Source of the DNA: Siphonodentalium dalli
Lineage: Eukaryota > Mollusca > Scaphopoda > Gadilida > Siphonodentaliidae
DNA: 64,000 bases
Assembly (NCBI GenBank): GCA_032622095.1
Contig: CP136066.1
Location: 149,761,559 to 149,825,558, forward strand
Direction: 5' to 3'
The notes beneath the pieces are model-generated. The model saw nothing but the letters and a program-made list of their open reading frames with translations. It was not told the origin of the DNA and ran no database searches. Both the position numbers and the translations under genes were made by a program. Position 1 is the first letter of the stretch, and every line of letters starts with the position of its first letter. Shown here in pieces: positions 36,245 to 47,343 of this stretch.

Positions 36245-36308
36245 TTTGAAAGACACGGTTGGGCTTGGCGGTGGGTATCCTGTGAAAATATCTCCACCCG
36301 TCAAATTT
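36245..36308 (+). mobile_element. Remnant of an M1 MITE
   Basis: Only the first ~60 bp of the M1 family remain: ACACGGTTGGGCTTGGCGG, GGGTATCCTG, CACCCGTCAAA. The sequence then jumps to the flank that in the other copy lies beyond the MITE (52088 on). Most of the MITE was therefore lost from this copy, with CAAA at or near the joint. Confidence 0.8.
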
Positions 36309-37805
36309 TGTTTCATATGTTATTGTTTTCAACCTGAATTTTGTCTAAGGCCAAAACAATATTTGTGGTTTGGATTTCCCTACCTACCATATTTTAAACC
36401 CACCTACCCTAAGTTTTTTTCATGGTTTTCAAGAAAGTCGATTTAATTTTTTCTCCAAACATTTCATAAAACACAAAAAAACTCATTTAAGCATCTCAGA
36501 ATAGGTTTATTTCTAAGTAACAGTATTGGGAAATATTAAAATTTATACAAAAATAATCAAAAGTAGTATTGTGTCAATCCTGCAGAGTAAATACACACTT
36601 GAAAAGCCGTAAGAACATGTCAAAATAAAAACATTTATTTAAAAAATTAAATTTCAAGCCTACCTAGTACCTACCAACCCTTTTTTTCGGCTTGCAACGC
36701 AAACCAGACATTTAATTTTTTATTTTTGGCTTAATAGACATCCATCCCCTTATATAAGAGTAATGTATTATGTCTATATAAAAAGAGCTTTGTTTCCTCT
36801 AACCCGACTGAAAAATATTATTGAACCGCCGACCATACACATTTTATTGTGAATTTGGAAAACTGAACAAAAAAGATGTGGGTCTACGACCTTTTATTTA
36901 ACCTAAAATTTAAATGTACCTTTTTTCAGAGGCTTGGAGAGAGCCACCATTATCTCACCCTTGTCACAGATGGTTGAGCATCCTTCGTCATTTGTACTCT
37001 TCTTATAGTAGTTGACTCTTCTTTCTTTTCTAACTCTTGCCTTAACTTCTGCCAGCGTGCTGGCAATTTCACTGAAAGTGTTTCCAATTTAACATTAACT
37101 TACAAAAGTTAAAAACAAATGTATACTGTGTCTCCCTATTCTCGTGCCTATAAGAGATATAATTGAATTTCCTCCAATAAAAAAAAAATTGTGCATATTA
37201 AATATATATTCTTTAAAAGTAACCTTTCTTTGATATTTTTACCAAAATTTGTGAATATTGGCTGAGTATTTTTTTTTTTCTGGCCATATTAACAACACAT
37301 GGTGACCTATTGTCTGCCGTTAATTATTTCCTCATTCTCGTGACCTAGATACTGGGCGGGTGCATTCTTTTGTCCAGGCTGATCTAGCTGCCCAGAACAG
37401 GGGATTTTATTGGTTTATGTTCTCTATCAAAGTCTGATGATATAAATCATGTCATGAATACTTTATTAGTAACTTATACTGAATTTGTTTAGGCTGTAGA
37501 CATGTGGTGTATAAATTTACTAAAAACTGACAATGTTGGTGTAACATTAATTGCTATGTGAATTTTTATGTTAAACACCAAAAACAAATTTCCCATTGTT
37601 TTCTGTTGGTGATTTTATACTTAAATGAGATGTATCGCGTATCTTTGAACATTATGTGTATATTTTGATAATTCAATGCAATGATATATTCAACAGACTT
37701 TATACAAGATAACATAAGATAATGTGGCTACATAATATTTCAATATTTAATTAAATTTAATCTGATTAAATTGCAATATCTGAACAGTCCACTGAATAAG
37801 TCATC

Positions 37806-38471
37806 CTAACAACAATGAGGACACATGAACATGCTGTGTCTTCTCACTACACTGACTGGAGAGCAGTATTTCAGGTGTCACAAATGGCCACAATCACAGA
37901 GTGCCCACTTCACTATCACAAGCGAGACAATATCATCAAGAACCGGCGGAGAATGTTTTGCACAAACACAACAGTTATCAGTCGCATCATCATCCATTTC
38001 TGAATCTGTGTCCTCATTCTCTACAGCATTTTGTGCCACATTCACATTATTTGCCCCACTTGTAGAAGGTTGAGGATTGACATTCGTTTCTCTGTCCCTT
38101 TGATATAATTCAATGCTTGCTTCATATGTGCCCTCTGTTATCGCTTCCCCTTCAGGCTGAGGTCTGTTGTTTGCTCTCCTTGCTTTCTTGTTGTTAGGTG
38201 GCATTTGCATATCAATTATTTTGTCTGCCAAATATGAATCAGCAACTGAATTGTTGGTAGTATTAGCAGATATAACATCCCTAAGGTCATTACCGTAGAC
38301 TTCTGATGGCTGCAGCTCAGATGCTGATGGGTTGAAAGGGAATATGCCGGTCTTTTTGAATCCTGCTAAAATGTTCTGAATTGTCATACTCTTTGAATAC
38401 GCCTTTGATGTAATTGCACACAAGTCATATCTAGTAACAGAACGCCAAATGTGTGCCCTCAACCACAGATT
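37806..38471 (-). pseudogene. Truncated pogo transposase, 3' part (left copy)
   Basis: This is the C-terminal ~200 residues of the transposase whose full form is at 53661-55693. It contains 'LWLRAHIWRSVTRYDLCAIT', the 'GFKKTGIFPFNP' motif typical of pogo/Tigger proteins, and the zinc-ligand tail. The coding part is cut at 38471, where the LINE begins; the ORF runs on to 38507 only by chance. It differs from the right copy by 'EASIELY' against 'EARLELY'. The same TGA (37878-37880) interrupts the PHD-like tail, and the frame then stays open to 37806. Confidence 0.85.
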
Positions 38472-38659
38472 TAGAAGATGGCGGATTTCTGTTAGACGTG
38501 TCTTCACAACGCTCCCGAGACGATCACAAAATAATGAATTTATGAGTTAAATACGACGCATAGGAACACTTATATTTGTGTGTGAGACCTGGTGTAATAG
38601 ACTTATCTTTTCATCGTACAAGTTACCTTTTGCTTTATTATTTGAGACAGTTTATTTGA
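38472..38659 (+). promoter_or_regulatory. LINE 5' leader with YY1-type site
   Basis: AAGATGGCGG at 38475-38484 matches the YY1 consensus and lies 4 bp from the presumed LINE start. Human L1 uses a YY1 site at the same place to set transcription start. No TATA box precedes it. The leader ends with an in-frame TGA at 38657-38659 before ORF1. Confidence 0.5.
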
Positions 38660-39754
38660 TCTCGGTGTGGTAACAAAAGAAAACTGGAAAATGGCGACAC
38701 TGTGTCCGATGTAATAAATGAAGTGGCTAGCCAGGACACTGTAGCTGAAACTATAAATGAAGTTGTTAACCGGGATAGTACCAAACCATCTTTCAAACCA
38801 TTCCAAGGGACCAAAGCTGTTAAAGAAGGTTTGTTCGACTTCAAATCGTTATACGGTGACTCGAAAAAACGAAAGATGCCAACCCCACCAGGTCGCAAAG
38901 TGCAACAAAAACAACAACATTTTGTGACAATCGACTCACTAGACCAAACACTCATTTCATTCAAGAACACAATATCGGATGAGTTAAAAGAAACATTGGA
39001 CTCACTAAAATCAATGGTAACATCATTCAATGATATGAAAATTACATTCAAAAATGACTGTGATGAAGTTCTGAGTAATGTGAACAAAACTCTCATCGAA
39101 GTTAAAACTAAGTGTGAAGACAATCATGGTGATATCAAAAAAATAGTAAATAGACTAGACAGAATGGAAACAGAAAATAATGAGCTAAAACAGAGAAATA
39201 AACAGTTAGAACAAAAGCTAAACAGCTTGGAAAACACATCAGAAAGGAACTTTGACAAAGGGGAACAGTACAGTAGAAAGGGATGCCTTAGATTTCACAA
39301 TCTTCCTGTCTCAGACAGTGAAACAAATGTTTTCAACATTAACACTACTTCCATAATCACCAAGACCTGCAAAACCTATCTTGGAATTGACTTAAAGCAG
39401 TCTGATGTATATACATCTCACCCATTGGGTGGCATAAGGGAAAAACAGGAAACAAAGCCAGATGGCACAAGAAGTGTGAAGAAAACTGTTCAGGCTATCA
39501 TCAGGTTTAATTTATGGGAGCCAAGGAAAGAAATCTACAACAAAAAGAAGGCACTAAAAGGGAAAACTGACATTATTATAACAGAGGACCTCACAAAATA
39601 TAACTATAGCTTAGTCTCTGAATTAAGAAGCTTAAAAAAAGACAGGAAAATCGACTCATTTTGGACCTTCAATTGTAAGGTATATGCGAAGAAAACTGAA
39701 CATTCACAAAAGGTAAACATCAAGTCATTTGATGACATCTCAGGTCTGGTTTAG
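38660..39754 (+). CDS. LINE ORF1 protein (coiled coil + RRM-like)
   Basis: The frame is open from 38660. It has no ATG before residue 59 if counted from GTG at 38702, so the start is uncertain: a near-cognate start or a lost ATG. Counting from 38702 (350 aa), residues 55-58 are a basic KKRK. Residues 78-180 form a long coiled coil with Leu/Met/Ile heptads and an Asn/Glu/Lys-rich end. 'EQYSRKGCLRFHNLP' at 188-202 is the boundary motif seen in L1-type ORF1 proteins (Transposase_22), followed by an RRM-like and a basic C-terminal domain ('WEPRKEIYNKKKALKGK'). Such proteins trimerise and bind the LINE RNA. The whole frame is intact. The stop is at 39752-39754 and satellite starts within 30 bp. 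Confidence 0.8.
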   Translation, partial: SRCGNKRKLENGDTVSDVINEVASQDTVAETINEVVNRDSTKPSFKPFQGTKAVKEGLFDFKSLYGDSKKRKMPTPPGRKVQQKQQHFVTIDSLDQTLISFKNTISDELKETLDSLKSMVTSFNDMKITFKNDCDEVLSNVNKTLIEVKTKCEDNHGDIKKIVNRLDRMETENNELKQRNKQLEQKLNSLENTSERNFDKGEQYSRKGCLRFHNLPVSDSETNVFNINTTSIITKTCKTYLGIDLKQSDVYTSHPLGGIREKQETKPDGTRSVKKTVQAIIRFNLWEPRKEIYNKKKALKGKTDIIITEDLTKYNYSLVSELRSLKKDRKIDSFWTFNCKVYAKKTEHSQKVNIKSFDDISGLV

Positions 39755-39779
39755 ACAATTAGCAACTAGCCCTCCAAAT

Positions 39780-42700
39780 GGGCAAATGTATATATATAAA
39801 CTGTAATTGAGATATACCATTTTCAGAGATAATTCTGACTGTATATATATATATTCTATATATGTGTATGTGTGTACTTGCATGTATACATGTATATGTA
39901 TATTCTCCAAATCTCGAATATTGACTCATTAATCTCATACTTTTCACAAATGTGAAATTATTATGTAAATGTAAAGGACAACATATTGTCCAATGTATAT
40001 GTATTAATTTCTGAAAACAAAACCTTTATTTCATACCAATCATAAGCTTCTAAAAATCAAACATGTAAATGAAAATTAACTTATGCTCCAAAATGTCTGC
40101 ATAAATTTTGAAATAACTACAATTAAATTATTTTCAATTTTTTCTTCCATCTACTGCTCCAATTTTGCACTTCCCTAACTCCTGAACATTGATACATTGA
40201 TACCATGCATTCTAAAGGTGTGCAACTGATGTATAAATATATAATACAACATATCTCCAATGTATAAGTATATGTATTAACTTTTCAAAACAAAACAGTA
40301 ACCAACCATATGTCTTTGAAAAGTGAAAAAAGAAAAGAAATGTAAATGTGAATTCACTTTTCAAAACAAAACATTCACTTCTTATAAGAAATGTAAATGT
40401 GAATTAACTTATCAAAACTATCTGCCTAAAAATTAAAATGACATATGTATACATGTATATGTGTGTATATGTGCATGCATGTATACATGTATGTGTATGG
40501 GTATGTGTATTCTCCAAATCGTGAATACTGACTCATTAATCTCATACTTTTCACAAGTGTGAATTTATCATGTAAATGTAAAGGACAGCATACTGTCCCA
40601 AGTATATGTATAAACTTTTCAAAACAAAACCTTTATTTCATATACCAACCATATGACTTTAAAAAGCTAAACATGTAAATGAGAATTAATTTATTTTCTA
40701 AACTGCTTTGAAATTATTTAGATATATATTCACAAGTATCGTTATACTTGCAAATGTGGTGTGAAATTATTAAGTAAATATAAAAGACAGCATAATGTCT
40801 AAATTATATGTATTAACTTTTGAAAACAAAACCTTTATTTCATACCAATCATATGGCTTTAAAAAGTTAAACATGTAAATGAGAATTAACTTATTCTCTA
40901 AAATGTTTGCATAAATTTTGAAATAACTACAAGTTAAATTATTTTAAATTTTTCCTTTCGTCTACTGCTCCAATTTTGCACATCCCTAATTCTTGAACAT
41001 TGATACATTAATCTCATACATTTCAAATGTGGGCAACTGATGTATAAATATACAATACATCATATCTCCAAAGTATAAGTATATGTATTAACTTTTCAAA
41101 ACAAAACATTCACTTCTTATACTGTAACCAACCATATGTCTTTGAAAAGTGAAAAAAAGAAAAAGAAATGTAAATTAACTTATTATCAAAACTATCTGCC
41201 TAAACATTAAAATGACATATGTATGTATGTATATGTGTGTATATGTCCAAACATGTATACATGTATATGTATGGGTATGTATATTCTCCAAATCTTGAAT
41301 ACTCACTCATTAATATCATACTTTTTACAAGTGTGAATTTATCATGTAAATGTAAAGGACAGCATACAGTCCAAAGTATATGTATAAACTTTTCGAAACA
41401 AAACCTTTATTTCATATACCAACCATATGACTTTAAAAAGCTAAACATGTAAATGAGAATTAATTTATTCTCTAAAATGTATGAACAAACTTTGAAATGA
41501 TTTGGATATATATTCACAAGTATCGTATACTTGCATATGTGAATAAACTATACTTGAAAACTATCTAATTTCCAGAGTGAATTCTGTTTATATATGTATG
41601 TATATTATGAATGTATATGTATGTGTGTATGGGAGTATGTATATGTACATGCATGTATACATATGTATGTATATGTATATTATCCAAATCTTGAATATTG
41701 ACTCATTAGTCTCATACATTTTCACAAGTGTGAAATTATCAGGTAAATATAAAAGACAGCATAATGTCTAAAGTATATGTATTAACTTTTGAAAACAAAA
41801 CCTTTATTTCATACCAATCATATGCCTTTAAAGAGTTAAATTATTTTCAATTTTTCCTTCCATCTACTGCTCCAATTTTGCACTTCCCTAACTCTTGAAC
41901 ATTGATACATTAATCTCATACATTTAAGATGTGTGCAACTGATGTATAAATATATAATACAACATATCTCCAATGTATGAGTATATTTATTAACTTTTCA
42001 ATACAAAACATTCACTTCTTATACTGTAACCAACCATATGTCTTTGTGGAAAAAAAATGAAATGTAAATGTGAATTAACTTATTATCAAAACTATCTGCC
42101 TAAACATTAAAATGACATATGTATGTATGTATATGTGTGTATATGTCCAAACATGTATACATGTATATGTATGGGTATGTATATTCTCCAAATCTTGAAT
42201 ACTCACTCATTAATCTCATACTTTTCACAAGTGTGAATATATCATGTAAATGTAAAGGACAGCATACTGTCCAACGTATATGTATAAACTTTTCAAAACA
42301 AACCCTTTATCTCTTATACCAACCATATGACTTTAAAAAGCTAAACATGTAAATGAGAATTAATTTATTCTCCAAATTGTATGAACAAACTTTGAAATGA
42401 TTTGGATATATATTCACAAGTATCGTATACTTGCATATGTGGATATTTTAATTCGCATTTTACCCAAAGTGCGTTACTTTGAGATACAGAAACAAACCTA
42501 TACTGTTCGGCCTTGTGCCCTCAGTGATAACACATCATTTTATTCCAAATCAGAATATCCCTGAATGTGGAATTGAACTTTGACACATTAATCTCATACA
42601 TTTAAGAGGTGTGCAACTGATGTATAAATATATAATACAACATATCTCCAATGTATGAGTATATGTATTAACTTTTCAAAACAAAACATGCACTTCTTAT

Positions 42701-45700
42701 ACTGTAACCAACCATGTGTCTTTGAAAAGTGAAAAACAAAATAAAATACAAATGTGAATTAACTTATTATCAAAACTATCTGCCTAAACTTTAAAATGAC
42801 ATATGTATACATGTATATGTGTGTATATGTGCAAGCATGTATACATGTATATGTATGGTTATGTATATTCTCCAAATCTTGAATGCTGACTCATTAATCT
42901 CATACTTTTCACAAGTGTGAATTTATCATGTAAATGTAAAGGACAGCATACTGTCCAAAGTATATGTATAAACTTTTCAAAACAAAACCTTTATTTCATA
43001 TACCAACCATATGACTTTAAAAGGCTAAACATGTAAACGATAATTAATTTATTCTCTAAAATGCTTTGAAATGATTTAGATATATATTAACAAGTATCGT
43101 ATACTAATACTTGCATATGTGGTGTGAAATTATCAAGTAAATATAAAAGACAGCATAATGTCTAAAGTATATGTATTAACTTTTGAAAACAAAACCTTTA
43201 TTTCATACCAATCATATGCCTTTAAAAGGTTAAACATGTAAATGAGAATAAACTTATTCTCCAAAATGTTTGCATAAATTTTGAAATAACTACAAGTTAA
43301 ATTATTTTCAATATTTTTCCTTCCATCTACTGCTCAAATTTTGCACTTCCCTAACACTTGAACATTGACACATTAATCTCATACATTTCAAAGGTGGGCA
43401 ACTGATGTATAAATATATAATACAACATATCTTCAATGTATGAGTATATGTATTAACTTTTCAAAACAAATCATTCACTTCTTATACTGTAACCAACCAT
43501 ATGTCTTTGAAAAGTGAAAAACAAAAAGGTAAATGTGAATTAACTTAATATCAAAACTATATGCCTAAACATTAAAATGACATATGTATACATGTATATG
43601 TGTGTATATGTGCAAGCATGTATGCATGTATATGTATGGGTATGTATATTCTACAAATCTTGAATACTGACTCATTAATCTCATACTTTTCACAAGTGTG
43701 AATTTATCATGTAAATGTAAAGGACAGCATACTGTCCAACGTATATGTATAAACTTTTCAAAACAAAACCTTTATTTCATATACCAACCATATGACTTTA
43801 AAAAGCTAAACATGTAAACGAGAATTAATTTATTCTCTAAAATGCTTTGAAATGATTTGGATATATATTCACAGGTATCGTATACTTGCATATGTGGATA
43901 TTGAACATTGACACATTAATCTCATACATTTAAAGGGTGTGCAACTGATGTATAAATATATAATACAACATATCTCCAATGTATAAGTATATGTATTAAC
44001 ATTTCAAAACAAAACATTCACTTCTTATACTGTAACCAACCATATGTCTTTGAAAAGTGAAAACAAAAAATGTAAATTAACTTATTATCAAAACTATCTG
44101 CCTAAACATTAAAATGACATATGTATGTATATATATTTGTGTATATGTCCAAACATCTATACATGTATATGTATGGGTGTGTATATTCTCCAAATCTTGA
44201 ATACTGACTCATTAATCTCATACTTTTTATAAGTGTGAATTTATCATGTAAATGTAAAGGACAGCATACAGCCCAAAGTATATGTATAAACTTTTCAAAA
44301 CAATGAGAATTTATTCTCTAAAATGTATGAACAAACTTTGAAATGATTTACATCTATATTCACAAGTATCGTATACTTGCATATGTGATATTTTAATTCG
44401 CATACTACCCAAAGTGCTTTACTTTGAGATACACAAATAAACCTATACTGTTCTGCCTTGTGCCCTCAATGAGAACACATCATTTTATTTCAAATCAGAA
44501 TTTCCCTGAATGTGATATTGATTAAGGAACTATTCCCATTGGTGTTTTAGACAATGCTTAAATGATGCACCTTCCAAAATGGGAAAATATAAAATATTGA
44601 AACTTTCATAAACTATACTTGAAAACTATCTAATTTTCAGAGTGAATTCTGTTTATATATGTATGTATATTATGAATGTATATGTATGTGTGTGTATGGG
44701 AGTATGTATATGTACATGCATGTATACATATGTATATGTATATTCTCCAAATCTTGAATATTGACTAATTAGTCTCATACCTTTTCACAAGTGTGAAATT
44801 ATCATGTAAATATGAAAGACAGCATAATGTCTAAAGTATATGTATTAACTATTGAAAACAAAACCTTTATTTCATACCAATCATAAAAAGTCAAACAGGT
44901 AAATGAGAATTGACTTATTCTCCAAAATGTTTGCATAATCTTTGAAATGACTAGAAGTTAAATTATGTTCAATTAGTCCTTTCATCTACTGCTCCCATTT
45001 TGCACTTCCCCAACTCTTGAATATTGACACATTAATCTCATACATGTCAAATGTGTGAAATTGATGTGTAAACATATGAGACAGCATACTATCCAAAGTA
45101 TACGTATTAACTTTTCAAAATAAAACATTTACATCATATACCAGTTATATGTCTTTGAACGACGATAAAAATGTAAATGTGAATTAACTTATTCTGCTAA
45201 ATATCTGCATATGCATTGAAACGACATATGTGTATGTGTATGTCTATGTGTGTATCTATATGTCTGTATGCACATAGATGTACGCATACACATATATATG
45301 GGTATGTTTATTCCCCAAATCTTGAATACTGACTCATTAAGATCATACATTTCACAAGTTTGAAATTATCATGTAAGCATAAAAGACAGCATACTGTCTA
45401 AGGTATATGTATACATTTCTCAAAACAAAACCTTTATTCCATATACCAAACATATGCCTTAAAAGTCAAACATATAAATGAAATTTAATTTATTCTCTAA
45501 AATGTCAGCATAAACTTTGAAATGATTTAGATATATATTCGCAAGTGTCGTATAGTTAAATATGTGGATGTTTTAATTTGCATATTACCCAAAGTACTTT
45601 ATTTTGAGATATGCAAACAGACTCAAAATATACTGCCCTGTATCTCTCCAAAACTTGAATATCTACTCATATTGATTTCTTAAACTTGAAAATTGTGAAA

Positions 45701-45900
45701 TTAACATAACTATTTATAAAATATCATACTGTTCAAAGTATGTGTTTCAACCTTTCAAATCAAAAGTTTATCCCATATGCCAATTCATGTCTTTAAAAAG
45801 TCAAACGTGTAAATGTGAATTGACATACTCTCTAAAGTGTCAGCATTCAACTTTGAAATGACTACAATTTTTATATCCAAGGTGATTTAAGTCATCTTGG
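39780..45900. repeat. Higher-order satellite array, monomer about 300 bp
   Basis: About 16 monomers carry CATTAATCTCATAC or a one- to two-base variant (39928, 40530, 41016, 41308, 41701, 41908, 42207 and on to 45330). At least two monomer types alternate. One has GGACAGCATACTGTCC and ACCTTTATTTCATA; the other has CAACTGATGTATAAATATA and CATTCACTTCTTATACTG. A TGTATA-rich block recurs every 540-1110 bp and marks an irregular higher-order unit. Some units include a segment near ACCCAAAGTGC-TTACTTTGAGATA (42440, 44400, 45580). The sequence right after the ORF1 stop aligns with 44550-44660, so the unit derives from the ORF1-ORF2 spacer. Confidence 0.85.
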
Positions 45901-46767
45901 AGAGATGATGGATTAAACTTGGCAGACTGGCATACAATGATTACTAAAATATTCATACTGATAAATTATTCTGTACTAGTCGTGCTATATGACTGATATA
46001 CTCATCTGTGGATTTACAGGTATGTCAAACTCCTTCAAATTATTCCTTGGTACACTATGTCGTGTCTATATGTTACGGATGATAAGTGATCGCCTCTAAA
46101 TCACATCATGATTAGACAACCTAACTGAAATGTATAACCCCATAAATGTAATAACAGTATGGATTCTTGTGCCCAGTATATGCGCTACGCGTAACGATTC
46201 GTAGTTTCTAAACCTCTCAATGAATTCCTAAAATCATCCAACTATTTTTGTTTTAACATAGCTTGAGTGGAATGCCAAAATTCAACAGGTACCAATGTGC
46301 AATCGATCACATAACTGCAAACTATACTTACACATGAATTCTAAATTGGTCATAAAACTATAAGAAATTAACAGCAGTCTCCATAAGAACGACTTCTACC
46401 ATATTTTAAACCATTGTATCCGATCGCATTTCTGACCACCACTGTCCCACATAGCCAGCGTTCAAGTGTGTCAATCCAATACAAGCACGAACCTCACGGG
46501 CAAAGGTCAATGCCGATTGTCACGGATTATTAAGTGTTGACAAAGTAACCTAAACTCGGTCAATTTTATGTCTGTGTTTTGAATCGCACAAACTGGATAC
46601 CAGAAGTCCCAAAACTGATTGTAATTGATGCAAGCAAACTGTGGATGACTGTATAATCCTTATGTTATATGGTACATACAAACATATATACCTACTTATA
46701 TATAATTATTTAAGATAGTGGTCATGCTTCCTCAGAACTGATGCTGGTGGGTCGAGCTGATACTGAT
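45901..46767. other. Unique spacer inside the LINE
   Basis: No ORF of note and no repeat that I recognise. It separates the satellite from the TATATG microsatellite upstream of ORF2. Confidence 0.4.
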
Positions 46768-46838
46768 ACATATATATGTATGTATATGTATGTGTGTATG
46801 TATGTATATGTATGTGTATATGTATGTATATGTGTATG

Positions 46839-46881
<43 letters not shown>

Positions 46882-46975
46882 ATATATATATGTGTGTGTA
46901 TATGTGTATATGTATGTGTGTATATGTGTGTATGTGTATATGTATGTATGTTGTGTGTGTATATATATATATTAT
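46768..46975. repeat. TATATG/TGTATA microsatellite
   Basis: About 200 bp of ACATATATATGTATG, (TA)n and TGTGTATATG units. The three overlapping plus-strand ORFs over it (Tyr/Val/Cys/Ile/Met-rich) are translations of the repeat and not genes. Confidence 0.9.
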
Positions 46976-47343
46976 TTCCCTATTATTACCAATTGTTGCT
47001 TGGGCACCTGGTATTGATGTTGGACAGTGTGGTCAGTCATTGCAAACCCGCGCCTCATAAATTATAAATTATAAGTGTCCAGCTGCCTCTTTGGGTAGCT
47101 GATTAACCAGATCGTCCAGAGAGCAAACATCCTACATGACACTTGTCACCAACACGGTAGCATGCCGTATTACCATCTATGTATTATTCAAATTCATATG
47201 TACAACATCAAATATATATAACTTTTCTGTCAAAACCAAAGTGAGTGGTTCACCTCGGGGTCTGTGGTTTCGGGACGTTGTCTTCTTATGCGTATACAAG
47301 AGGGATTCCAATGGCACTATTCTCATCAAGTTGATCAGTCCCA

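Larger units (their letters stand above)
35700..38471. repeat. Left copy of the duplication flanking the LINE (2772 bp)
   Basis: It begins with ACTTCAGCATCATCAACTCA inside the DUF3504 3' end and stops with AACCACAGATT inside the pogo transposase, directly before the LINE 5' end. The copy at 51020-54254 agrees except for about a dozen single-base differences that I could spot (roughly 0.4 percent) and one deletion of about 463 bp at 36308. The coordinate offset is 15320 before that deletion and 15783 after it. Confidence 0.9.

Noticed and set aside
38638-39123. 161-codon minus-strand ORF
   Set aside because: Antisense shadow of the intact LINE ORF1, Ser-rich as expected from its codon use.
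39780-45900. CRISPR-like array
   Set aside because: Units of about 300 bp without unique spacers, in a eukaryotic context; this is satellite DNA.
46741-47067. Three overlapping plus-strand ORFs rich in Tyr, Val, Cys, Ile and Met
   Set aside because: They are translations of a TATATG/TGTATA microsatellite in three frames, not genes. The same holds for ORFs at 41219, 41577 and 42119.
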